Shown here: positions 26,093 through 33,615 of the stretch, piece after piece | Position numbering within the stretch: the first letter of the stretch is position 1 | How the letters are laid out: the number at the start of each line of letters is the position of its first letter | Position numbers and translations under genes: made by a program | Notes under the pieces: generated by a model | Seen by the model: only the letters and a program-made list of their open reading frames with translations | Told to the model about the DNA's origin: nothing | Database searches by the model: none | Assembly: GCF_015775515.1 (NCBI RefSeq) | Contig: NZ_CP065383.1 | Coordinates: 1,612,001 to 1,676,000, forward strand | DNA length: 64,000 nt | Source of the DNA: Atribacter laminatus | Lineage (GTDB): Bacteria > Atribacterota > Atribacteria > Atribacterales > Atribacteraceae | Direction of reading: 5' to 3'

Positions 26093-26341
26093 TTATAATT
26101 CAAGATACTGAGCAGTAACTCCTGATAATTTTTCCAAATCGTTTCTTAATGCTTGAATATCCTCTTGATTATCTGCTAACTCGAGAATTACTAATCCATC
26201 TTCAGCACAATAATTGGGAGAAGTTTCATGGAGCCCCAATCGAGTTCGGATGCTGCAGCCATGTTGAGTTAATACTTCTTGTACTTTGGTAGCCTGATTT
26301 GAACGAGCTCCAATTTTAACTACGAGTAGTTTATGAGCCAT
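26093..26341 (-). CDS. Small ACT-like protein of unknown function
   Basis: 82 residues, MAHKLLVVKIGARSNQATKVQEVL... with a beta-alpha-beta-beta-alpha-beta pattern like single ACT domains. The end (LEKLSGVTAQYLEL) resembles the short TM1266-type proteins annotated as iron-only hydrogenase system regulators. Two cysteines (GCSIRTR and NYCAEDG). ATG 26341 follows GAGGAGGTGAACA; the frame extends 21 bases upstream over that site. No hydrogenase gene is in the window, so a regulatory role is only a guess from fold. Confidence 0.7.
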   Translation of the reverse strand: MAHKLLVVKIGARSNQATKVQEVLTQHGCSIRTRLGLHETSPNYCAEDGLVILELADNQEDIQALRNDLEKLSGVTAQYLEL

Positions 26342-26483
26342 ATTGTTCACCTCCTCTATCATTTTAACAAAAGGAATTCCTGAAAGTAAGTTACTACTCT
26401 TTTTTATTACATTTTTTTATTAAGTTAACGGTAATTTTGTAATTGTAAAAGAATGAATTATGCTCCTTTTTTAGAATAATCCT

Positions 26484-27374
26484 ATTCCAGGATAGACCTT
26501 CATGTTTAAAGATAGCACCAGATGATAATAAAAACTCCAAGATTCGACATGCCATGGCATGTCGCTACAATAATGAAAGAAAGGGCACAATACTTTGTGC
26601 CCCTACAGTTTTTAAATCTTTTGTAGGAACTTGATTTATCATGCCCGTAGGTTTTCAGGATAGACCCTCATGCTGCTTTGCAGCACCAGATGAGGATGAA
26701 AATACCTATCTAAATCCGTCATTGCGAGGAGCGTCTTGTGCGACGTGGCAATCTCTACCATCCACTTAGTCATTCTGAGGAGTCCGGTGTTTTTGCCGGA
26801 CGACGTAAGAATCTCATCATTTAAAGTATTTATGAAGAAAAAACTTAAAAGATGAGATCCTCACGCCCTCAAAAAGCGAGGGCTCAGGATGACCGATTAA
26901 AGGCACACCCCCCTTTATCCCCCCTCAATGGGGGAATTTATAAGATGGTATTTTCAGGATAGACCCTCATGCTGCCTAGCAGCACCAGATGAGGATGAAA
27001 ATAGGTAACCAGGAATCGTTTCCCCCTTTAGTAAAGGGGGTTAGGGGATTTGAGTTTTTTTCTGTTCCGTCATTGTGAGGAGCATCCTATGCGACGTGGC
27101 AATCTCATTGAGCCATTCTTTCATCCTGAAAAGGGTGGCGTTTTTTACCGGACATGATGAGCATCTCATTTATTCCATTTCCACAATTCCACACATAATA
27201 AAAGATGATTCAAGAGATTGCCACGACCTCAAAAAACCAGGTCTCGCAATGACGACTCAAAGTTCCTTCTCCCTTGTTGGGAGAAGGTGAAGATGAGGGT
27301 GGAAGCCTAGAATGAAATCCCGGTGAGTTGCTCAATAAAAATGACCTTAAAAAAGTTCCAGTATTTTCAGGATT
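26484..27374. repeat. Dispersed repeat cluster R4, including 313-bp unit copy B
   Basis: Most of the 1.3 kb gene-free stretch 26342-27678. In order: CAGGATAGACC (26488), CACCAGATGATAATAAAAA, a 34-base stretch identical to 15911-15944 with its 20-bp palindrome (26546-26565), a GGGCACAA/TTGTGCCC hairpin (26583-26602), the 313-bp unit 26652-26964, then a new unit start with CACCAGATGAGGATGAAAATAGG (26984-27006), a CCCCCTTTAGTAAAGGGGG hairpin (~27022-27040), CGTCATTGTGAGGAGCATC...GCGACGTGGCAATCTC (~27068-27108) with its inverted partner GATTGCCACGACC...CTCGCAATGACG (~27218-27254), CCTTCTCCCTTGTTGGGAGAAGGTG (~27264-27290) and TTTTCAGGAT (27364-27373). A short open frame 27075-27290 is only repeat. 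Confidence 0.88.
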
Positions 27375-27607
27375 GAAAGAGAATTTAAATTATTTATTAG
27401 CTTTATTCTTTGATGGAAGGAGATTAGAAGATAAAGATGATTTGATCACGTTTTTTGATTTTGGCTATTAGTTGATCAATTCTGATAAGAGTTTTCCAGG
27501 ATGAATTATTGTTTGAAGGTAAAATAAAATTTTCAAAAGATCAATTCTTTCTAAGAATAATAGAAAATATCCATTTTATAAACTAAAAAATGTGATACTT
27601 GTTTAGC

Positions 27608-27636
27608 TGGACAAACTAAAATATGAAAATTATAAT
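27608..27636 (+). promoter_or_regulatory. Predicted promoter of the sugar-type ABC operon
   Basis: TGGACA (27608-27613), 17-base spacer, perfect TATAAT (27631-27636), about 43 bases before the first gene. Bases 27375-27607 are AT-rich with no other recognised element. Confidence 0.6.
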
Positions 27637-27678
27637 TAGGCTATATGCGTAAAGAAGATGGATTAAGGTGGGGTGAAA

Positions 27679-28458
27679 ATGGGGAATAAGAATTTCCAAT
27701 ACATTCTTGAAATGAAAAATGTCGGAATGAGTTTTGGGAATGTCGAAGCATTGAGAAATATTAATTTTTCGGTTGGGAAAAATGAAGTAGTCGGTTTACT
27801 TGGTGATAATGGTGCTGGAAAATCGACTATGGTTAAAATTATGACAGGAGTTCTCCATCCCACCTGTGGAGAGCTCCATATCCGTGGAAAGAAAGTTACT
27901 TCCCGAGACTACAATGTAAAAAAAGCCCACAGTTATGGTATAGAAACTGTATATCAAGATAAATCGTTAGGAGAAAAACAAGCCTTATGGAGGAATTTTT
28001 TTATTGGACGGCAAATAACGAATAGATTTGGCTTCATCAACATTAAAAAGGAAAAAGAAATTGCCAACAACATCATTATGGATATGATTGGATTCCGAGG
28101 TGTTGGTATTGGTGTTGATTCCAAAGTGAGCAAGCTTTCAGGTGGGGAACGACAAGGAATTGCCATTGGGCGGGCAATGCATTTTGATGCCGATTTAATC
28201 ATTCTTGATGAGCCAACGGTTTCTTTGTCGGTTAAAGAAGTCAAAAAAGTTCTTCAATTTGTTGAGAAAATTCGAGTCTCTGGTCGAGCTTGTGTTTATA
28301 TATCCCACAACATCGGACATGTTTACGATATCTCCGACCGTTTTGTAATTATTGATCGGGGAATGGTGGTAGCTAACTTCTCCAAAGAAGAGATGTCTTT
28401 AGAAAAATTAGATGAATTTCTATTACGATTCGCATCTAAAAAGAGGGGAGACGAATAG
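27679..28458 (+). CDS. Sugar-type ABC transporter ATP-binding protein
   Basis: 259 residues, a single ABC ATPase domain. Walker A GDNGAGKST near residue 40, signature LSGGERQGIAIGRAM near 152, Walker B DLIILDEPT near 174 and the H-loop ISHN near 210. It resembles one half of RbsA/XylG-type ATPases, which normally carry two fused domains, so this transporter uses a half-length subunit (as in the FrcA type). ATG 27679 follows AAGGTGGGG; GTG 27673 is an alternative. First gene of a three-gene operon for uptake of a monosaccharide or similar small solute. Confidence 0.92.
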   Translation: MGNKNFQYILEMKNVGMSFGNVEALRNINFSVGKNEVVGLLGDNGAGKSTMVKIMTGVLHPTCGELHIRGKKVTSRDYNVKKAHSYGIETVYQDKSLGEKQALWRNFFIGRQITNRFGFINIKKEKEIANNIIMDMIGFRGVGIGVDSKVSKLSGGERQGIAIGRAMHFDADLIILDEPTVSLSVKEVKKVLQFVEKIRVSGRACVYISHNIGHVYDISDRFVIIDRGMVVANFSKEEMSLEKLDEFLLRFASKKRGDE

Positions 28459-28463
28459 GAGCT

Positions 28464-29492
28464 ATGATTAAAACTGAGAAAAAGGGTTTATTAGCCATAG
28501 AAGGTTTTCCAGTCATGCTGGTTTTTGTGGTTATAATTTTAGCTTTTATGAAGACCGCACCTAATGCTTTTCTAAGGCCAACCATATATATGTCTTTTTT
28601 AACCTATAATGCTCCTACTCTAGTTTTAGCTGCCGGATTGACTCTGATTATCACTGCTGGTGAAATTGATCTTTCTTTTCCATCGGTTATTGCTTTTTGT
28701 GGAATGGTGTTTGCCTATCTTTTTCACATCACCGGAATGATTTTTATTCCTTTTTTAGCAGCTTTAGCAGCCGGAGCCTTTATTGGTTATATGAATGGTT
28801 TGATCCTTACCAAGGTTGGGATTCCTTCAATAATGACAACTTTGGGGACCAACTTCTTTTGGACGGGTTTAACCATTTTAATTTCAGGAGGAGTTTCTCT
28901 CAACGTCAATCCAATAAAAGGTTCTCTTCTTCATGCCTTGTTGGTTGGTAGAATTGGGGATCTATTTCCTGCTCAAGCCATTTGGTCCATTGGTTTGACA
29001 ATTTTTGTTTGGTATTTATTGAATCGTCATACTTTTGGGGAAAGTATTATGTTTATTGGAGACAACGTCAATGTCGCTCGGGTCATGGGAGTCAATGTTG
29101 ATTCAACCAAAATTAAGGTTTTTACTTTAATGGGTTTAATGGGTGGTTTTGCAGCCTGCTTGCTCACATTTGAAATGACTAATTTTTGGACGAATCAAGG
29201 AAGTGGTTTCTTGCTCCCAGTCATGGCAGCTGTTTTTATTGGAGGAACATCAATTACTGGTGGAGAAGGCCGGGTAATCGGCACCTTGTTTGGTATGTTT
29301 ATTGTAGGTTCTCTTGAGACTGGGGTTACAGCTTCTGGTGTAGGTGGATTCTGGACTCGTTTGACCACCGGACTCATTATGCTTGGTTCTATTGCCTTGA
29401 ATATTGTACTTGATCGGACCAACGGAAAGCGACTTTGTTTTTTTGATAATTTAAAGAATTCAGTTTTTACTAAAGGATTAAAGAAAGAATAA
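28464..29492 (+). CDS. Sugar-type ABC transporter permease (RbsC-like)
   Basis: 342 residues, strongly hydrophobic with about 8-10 membrane segments, of the branched-chain/ribose permease family. TLIITAGEIDLSFPSVIAFCGM near residue 52 and FIGGTSITGGEGRVIGTLFG near 260 are family blocks; the latter contains the EAA-like coupling loop. It forms the membrane channel with the ATPase 5 bases upstream. Confidence 0.92.
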   Translation: MIKTEKKGLLAIEGFPVMLVFVVIILAFMKTAPNAFLRPTIYMSFLTYNAPTLVLAAGLTLIITAGEIDLSFPSVIAFCGMVFAYLFHITGMIFIPFLAALAAGAFIGYMNGLILTKVGIPSIMTTLGTNFFWTGLTILISGGVSLNVNPIKGSLLHALLVGRIGDLFPAQAIWSIGLTIFVWYLLNRHTFGESIMFIGDNVNVARVMGVNVDSTKIKVFTLMGLMGGFAACLLTFEMTNFWTNQGSGFLLPVMAAVFIGGTSITGGEGRVIGTLFGMFIVGSLETGVTASGVGGFWTRLTTGLIMLGSIALNIVLDRTNGKRLCFFDNLKNSVFTKGLKKE

Positions 29493-29625
29493 ATTTATTG
29501 AAGGAATTGAAAATAGGTTATTGAATTATTTGATAGAAAGGAGGGAAAAGCTTTCAAATAAAATTAGGAATATCTCCGATTATTTTTTAAGTTCTAAGTA
29601 CAATATTATTAAGGAGGAATAGGAA

Positions 29626-30615
29626 ATGAAAAAAATTTCATTTATTCTCATCGTTGCATTGATATTCTTAACTTTTACTCTACCACTCTATGCCCAAGAT
29701 AAACTTTTAGGGGAAGGAATGGTTATTTACTGCCAAATGGGAGGAGCTGAAGGTGCTGTTGCCACTATACAGAGAACTTTAGGAGCGCGTGAAGCTGCTA
29801 AAGCTTTGGGTGTCAAATTAATCGAACAGTATTCTCAGTGGCAACCAGAAAAAATGGTTCAACAATTTAAGGAAGCCATTGCTGCTCAACCCGATGGGAT
29901 TGTTATTATGGGACATCCAGGTTCGGCGGCAATGTGGGATTTGGCAAGAGAAGCTGATAGTAAAGGAATTATTGTTACCGTGAACAATACCCCGCTTCCT
30001 GATATCCAGGAAGAGTTTTTAGCAAAAGGGTTTGGATATTCTGGTGTTGATTTGTTTGCGGGTGGATATTTAACTGGTCAAGCGATGGTAAAAGCTGGCT
30101 TAAAACCAGGAGATAAAGCCATTGTATATGGTCTTTTCTCACAGCCATTCCGTGGACAAAGCGAAGAAGGAATGGCAGTAGCCCTTGAAGATGCCGGAAT
30201 CATTGTTGATCGCCAAGAAATTTCTCCTGAAGCTGATGCTGATGCCTCGACAGCCATACCAATATTAACCGGATATTTTCAAGCCAATCCGGATTGCAAG
30301 GCAATTGGGACCCAACATGGGGCAATCACTGGAATTTTGGTTAATCTGCTGAGGGATAATTTGAAAAAACAACCAGGTGAAATTATTTCTGCCGGTATCG
30401 ATTTATCACCAGCTACCATTGAAGGACTTAAAACTGGATACATTAGTGCGGTTCTGGATCAACAACTCTATTTGCAAGGGTTTATCCCCATTGTTCAAGT
30501 CGTTTTGACTAAAAAGTATAAAATCACCGGTTTTAATATTAACACCGGAGCTGGAACTGTAACTCCGGAAACTATCGGTGAATTGGAAGAGCTTATTAAC
30601 GCTGGATATCGTTGA
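29626..30615 (+). CDS. Sugar-type ABC transporter substrate-binding protein (RbsB-like)
   Basis: 329 residues. The N-terminus MKKISFILIVALIFLTFTLPLYAQ is a signal peptide, probably cleaved after LYA, giving a soluble exported receptor of the type-I periplasmic-binding/LacI-like fold (peripla_BP_4). The mature chain has the QFKEAIAAQPDGIVIMGHPG pattern of the first lobe and a second lobe with ISAGIDLSPATIEGLKTGYI. It follows an AAGGAGGAATAGG ribosome site 133 bases after the permease. The ligand cannot be read from the sequence; no catabolic sugar genes are adjacent. Confidence 0.9.
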   Translation: MKKISFILIVALIFLTFTLPLYAQDKLLGEGMVIYCQMGGAEGAVATIQRTLGAREAAKALGVKLIEQYSQWQPEKMVQQFKEAIAAQPDGIVIMGHPGSAAMWDLAREADSKGIIVTVNNTPLPDIQEEFLAKGFGYSGVDLFAGGYLTGQAMVKAGLKPGDKAIVYGLFSQPFRGQSEEGMAVALEDAGIIVDRQEISPEADADASTAIPILTGYFQANPDCKAIGTQHGAITGILVNLLRDNLKKQPGEIISAGIDLSPATIEGLKTGYISAVLDQQLYLQGFIPIVQVVLTKKYKITGFNINTGAGTVTPETIGELEELINAGYR

Positions 30616-30620
30616 TGAAT

Positions 30621-30659
30621 TTAAAAACCCTCTCCTATATTTTAGGAGAGGGTTTTTAA
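30621..30659 (+). terminator. Terminator of the ABC operon
   Basis: A perfect 17-bp stem (30621-30637 with 30643-30659, core AACCCTCTCCTA) with a five-base loop and a run of five T in the 3' arm. Confidence 0.92.
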
Positions 30660-30699
30660 ATAAGCTAGAATGCTTATTGATTAAATAAACAAACTATGC

Positions 30700-30728
30700 T
30701 TGACATTTATAATGGCCCTGGTTATAAT
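30700..30728 (+). promoter_or_regulatory. Consensus promoter of the T-box operon
   Basis: TTGACA (30700-30705) and TATAAT (30723-30728) separated by 17 bases: a perfect sigma-70-type promoter, starting transcription about 10-15 bases before T-box stem I. Confidence 0.88.
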
Positions 30729-30739
30729 TCGTAAATATT

Positions 30740-30998
30740 AATCGGCTTAGAACGGGATGAGTAGTTGAGGAAGAAGGAATAGAGAACCGGGTAAGGTGGA
30801 AGCCGGTCCTTCAGAACTCGGTGAACATGGTCCGGGAGCCGTTACGGTGAAAGAAGAGTAGCCGGAACCGTCTAATCGGCGTTATTCGATTGCCATCTGA
30901 TGTTTAAGATGGGGAATGAGTTGGATAGTCATAGACTATCAGAATTAAGGGTGGTACCGCGGATGAACCCCCGCCCCTTGGGCGGGGGTTTTTTATTT
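30740..30998 (+). ncRNA. T-box leader, predicted methionine-responsive
   Basis: All main T-box parts are visible. Stem I is closed by AACGG (30751-30755) with CCGTT (30839-30843). The AGTA loop-E element is at 30760-30763. Inner helices pair GAAGGA with TCCTTC and ACCGG with CCGGT. The specifier loop reads GTGAACATGG, giving ATG (30827-30829), the Met codon. A stem III hairpin GATAGT/ACTATC lies near 30924-30940. The canonical T-box AGGGTGGTACCGCG is at 30948-30961; the variable base of TGGN is T, matching a tRNA with discriminator A, as tRNA-Met has. A terminator follows. Uncharged tRNA-Met should switch on the downstream homocysteine genes. Confidence 0.93.
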
Positions 30999-30999
30999 T
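30966..30999 (+). terminator. T-box leader terminator
   Basis: AACCCCCGCCC (30966-30976) pairs perfectly with GGGCGGGGGTT (30980-30990), loop CTT, followed by TTTTATTTTT. The 5' arm CCCCC (30968-30972) can instead pair with GGG of the T-box sequence, forming the antiterminator. Confidence 0.93.
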
Positions 31000-31019
31000 T
31001 AAAATAGGGGGTGCATATC

Positions 31020-32252
31020 ATGGCTGTTGCTTTGAGGTCTTATCAAGAAATAAACGAAAAGATTAAAAAAGGAAAAGCAGTTGTTGTCACTGCTGAAGAG
31101 GTTATTGAATTAGTTGATAAAAAAGGAATCGAGAAAACCGCTCGAGAAATTGATGTTGTAACCACTGGGACCTTTGGCGCGATGTGTTCTTCAGGTGCTA
31201 TGATTAACACCGGTCATACCAAACCAAGGATGAAGATCAACGAAGCTTACTTAAATGGAGTAATGGCTTATGGAGGCTTAGCAGCTGTTGACCTTTATAT
31301 CGGAGCAACACAGGTTGCCAAAGATGATCCATTGAATAAAATCTATCCCGGAGAATTCAAGTATGGGGGAGGTCATGTCATTCAAGATTTAGTTGCCGGT
31401 AAAGATATATTATTAGAAGCATACGGTTATGGAACCGATGAATATCCTCGTAAAAAATTAATAACCTGGATTAATATTAAAGATTTAAATCAAGCCTATC
31501 TCTTTAATCCCCGTAATGCATATCAAAATTACAATGTTGCCGTGAATTGCTCCGACAAAATAATCTACACTTATCTTGGAGTACTTCTTCCCCATTTGGG
31601 GAATGCTGGCTTTTCATCTGCTGGTCAGTTAAGTCCATTGTTGAATGATCCTCATTATCGAACTATTGGTGTCGGGACCAAGATATTTTTAGGTGGTGGC
31701 GTTGGTTATGTTGCTTGGCAGGGGACTCAACATGACCCTGGAGTGGAAAGAAACGATAAGGGAATACCAAAAGGGGGTGCGGGCACCTTGGCAGTAATTG
31801 GAGACATGAAAGGCATGGACCCTAATTGGCTTTGGGGGTTAAGTGTCAGAGGTTATGGATGTTCTCTTGCTGTTGGATTGGGAGTTCCCATCCCCATACT
31901 TGATGAAGAAACTCTCCAGTTTTGCGCAGTTCGAGATCAAGACATTGAAGCGCCGATCATTGATTATAGTAATGCTTATCCGAATGGAACTGGCGAAGTT
32001 TTGGGATATGTAAATTATGCGGAATTAAGAAGTGGTAAAATACATCACGCAGGGAAGGAAATACCAACCTCACCAATTTCCAGTTACTCTCGTGCTCGTG
32101 AAATCTGTTCATTTTTGAAAAAATGGATTCAAGATGGAGATTTCATTTTAACCCAACCAACACTTGCTCTTCCTAATACAGAATCAGATGTTCATTTTAG
32201 AAATCTTACCGAAAGACCTTTTACTAATAATGCCAATGGGATTAGGAGGTAA
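31020..32252 (+). CDS. Homocysteine biosynthesis protein (DUF39 family, MA1821-like)
   Basis: 410-residue protein of the DUF39/COG1900 family. Work on methanogens (MA1821 of Methanosarcina) assigned this family to homocysteine formation from aspartate semialdehyde and sulfide. Family-like stretches: DVVTTGTFGAMCSSGAMIN near the N-terminus (conserved cysteine), GGGHVIQDLVAGKDILLEAYGYGTD near 115, NCSDKIIYTYLG near 175 and LGGGVGYVAWQGTQHDPG near 220. ATG 31020 follows AGGGGGTG; GTG 31011 overlaps that site. It leads an operon with a NIL-ferredoxin and a UPF0280 protein, the same trio known from archaea, under a Met-type T-box. The enzymatic role here is inferred from family and context. Confidence 0.9.
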   Translation: MAVALRSYQEINEKIKKGKAVVVTAEEVIELVDKKGIEKTAREIDVVTTGTFGAMCSSGAMINTGHTKPRMKINEAYLNGVMAYGGLAAVDLYIGATQVAKDDPLNKIYPGEFKYGGGHVIQDLVAGKDILLEAYGYGTDEYPRKKLITWINIKDLNQAYLFNPRNAYQNYNVAVNCSDKIIYTYLGVLLPHLGNAGFSSAGQLSPLLNDPHYRTIGVGTKIFLGGGVGYVAWQGTQHDPGVERNDKGIPKGGAGTLAVIGDMKGMDPNWLWGLSVRGYGCSLAVGLGVPIPILDEETLQFCAVRDQDIEAPIIDYSNAYPNGTGEVLGYVNYAELRSGKIHHAGKEIPTSPISSYSRAREICSFLKKWIQDGDFILTQPTLALPNTESDVHFRNLTERPFTNNANGIRR

Positions 32253-32257
32253 GTCAA

Positions 32258-32668
32258 ATGGTATCGACTAAGAAGGTGGTTTTACATTTTCCCCGAGAAG
32301 CGGCCGAGAGACCGGTGGTATGTGATTTGGCACTTCGGTTTGGATTAACTTTTAACATTCTTCGTGCCTCTATTTCTCCGCATCATGAAGGACTTATGGT
32401 TTTGGAGATCATCGGTGAAAATACTAAAAATGAGGAAGGTCTCAAGTATCTTCAGGAGAAAGGAGTAGAAATTCAACCTTTAAGCCAGGATATTAAGAAA
32501 AACGATCAACGTTGCATCGACTGTGGTTCTTGCTTGGGAGTTTGCCCAACTTCTGCTCTTTATATGGACAAGACATCTTATCGGGTAATATTTGAAGAAT
32601 CGAAATGCATTGCTTGTGAGCTTTGCGTTTTGGCTTGTCCTACCCGTGCGATGGAGGCTTTATTTTAA
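32258..32668 (+). CDS. NIL-domain protein with two [4Fe-4S] ferredoxin clusters (MA1822-like)
   Basis: 136 residues. The N-terminal ~78 residues form a NIL (ferredoxin-like, often methionine-system) domain: KVVLHFPREAAERPVVCDLALRFGLTFNILRA. The rest is a 2x[4Fe-4S] ferredoxin: CIDCGSCLGVCP and CIACELCVLACP. The same architecture stands beside DUF39 in methanogens and is proposed to deliver electrons or sulfur for homocysteine synthesis. It lies 5 bases after the DUF39 gene and 3 bases before the UPF0280 gene. Confidence 0.92.
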   Translation: MVSTKKVVLHFPREAAERPVVCDLALRFGLTFNILRASISPHHEGLMVLEIIGENTKNEEGLKYLQEKGVEIQPLSQDIKKNDQRCIDCGSCLGVCPTSALYMDKTSYRVIFEESKCIACELCVLACPTRAMEALF

Positions 32669-32671
32669 TCT

Positions 32672-33400
32672 ATGACCGAATATGTGGAGCGGTTTTATCG
32701 TAAGACCATAAAACCCTCTGATTTAATATCTTTTGCAGTAAAGATAAACGAAAGCGATCTCATGATCTATGCTCAATGCGATTTAAGTCAACTCTCTTAT
32801 TCTCTTTTAGATAAAGAGCGAAGGAACTTAGAGGCTTATATTCGCTATAATTCACAGTTTCGAAAGTCTTTAATTCCGATATTAATCGATGATTTTGCTC
32901 CTCCTATATGTAAAAATATGGCAGATGCCGCAAAAAGGGCAGGAGTTGGACCGATGGCTGCGGTGGCTGGAGCGGTGAATGATCGACTGGCAAACGGACT
33001 CTTATCAAAAACGACAGAATTGATTATCGAAAACGGAGGAGATCTGTTAATCCATTCTTTAAGAGAACGAGTCATCGCTATTTATGCTGGAGAAAATTCT
33101 CCCTTCAATTCCCAAATCGGTTTATTGATTTCACCGGGGAAAACTTTCGGAGTGGCAACATCTTCTGGGAAAATTGGCCATTCTTTAAGTTTTGGAGAAG
33201 CTGATGCAGTTACTATTGTTGCTCATTCATCAGCAGTAGCAGATGCTTGGGCGACAAGTGTTGGTAACTTAATTCATTCAAAAAAAGATATTGAGAAAGT
33301 ATTAAAACATTGTGAAAATATTCAAGAAATCGTTGGAGTTGTTATTATTTTTCAGGATGTTTTAGGTATTCGGGGTGATCTACAGCTAGTACATCTTTAA
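32672..33400 (+). CDS. UPF0280 family protein (COG2122, ApbE-like)
   Basis: 242 residues. The family is distantly related to the flavin transferase ApbE and has been linked in methanogens (MA1715) to the same homocysteine pathway. Recognisable segments: YRKTIKPSDLISFAVKINESDL at the N-terminus, GVGPMAAVAGAVNDRLANGLL near 90, IIENGGDLLIHS near 113 and GVATSSGKIGHSLSFGEADAVTIVAHSSAVADAWATSVGN near 170. The last region matches the ApbE-type metal/FAD site. Third gene of the T-box operon. Biochemical role is unproven. Confidence 0.87.
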   Translation: MTEYVERFYRKTIKPSDLISFAVKINESDLMIYAQCDLSQLSYSLLDKERRNLEAYIRYNSQFRKSLIPILIDDFAPPICKNMADAAKRAGVGPMAAVAGAVNDRLANGLLSKTTELIIENGGDLLIHSLRERVIAIYAGENSPFNSQIGLLISPGKTFGVATSSGKIGHSLSFGEADAVTIVAHSSAVADAWATSVGNLIHSKKDIEKVLKHCENIQEIVGVVIIFQDVLGIRGDLQLVHL

Positions 33401-33615
33401 TGTTTTGAAGAAGATAAATTAATTGCAGTTTGTTGTTCTTAAGGATTTTAAGACTTCTCCATTAAAGTTACCTCCTGACTATTCTTTATGCTCCCTAATC
33501 TGATGTCTTTTCCCTCGACTTGGTTTTTGCTAATATGAATAACAATGATGAGTAGTAATATGATAAACTCATTTAAGCAGGAATTGAACTTTTTTAAAGA
33601 AAGAGGGAGGGTTTG

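Noticed and set aside
27075-27290. 71-codon open frame in the repeat field
   Set aside because: It lies wholly in palindromic repeat modules, has no ribosome site and its translation is not protein-like.
30824-30826. AAC (Asn) as the T-box specifier codon
   Set aside because: The AAC register is 3 bases off the usual position after the GAA element, Asn would need discriminator G while the T-box base predicts A, and the downstream genes concern homocysteine.
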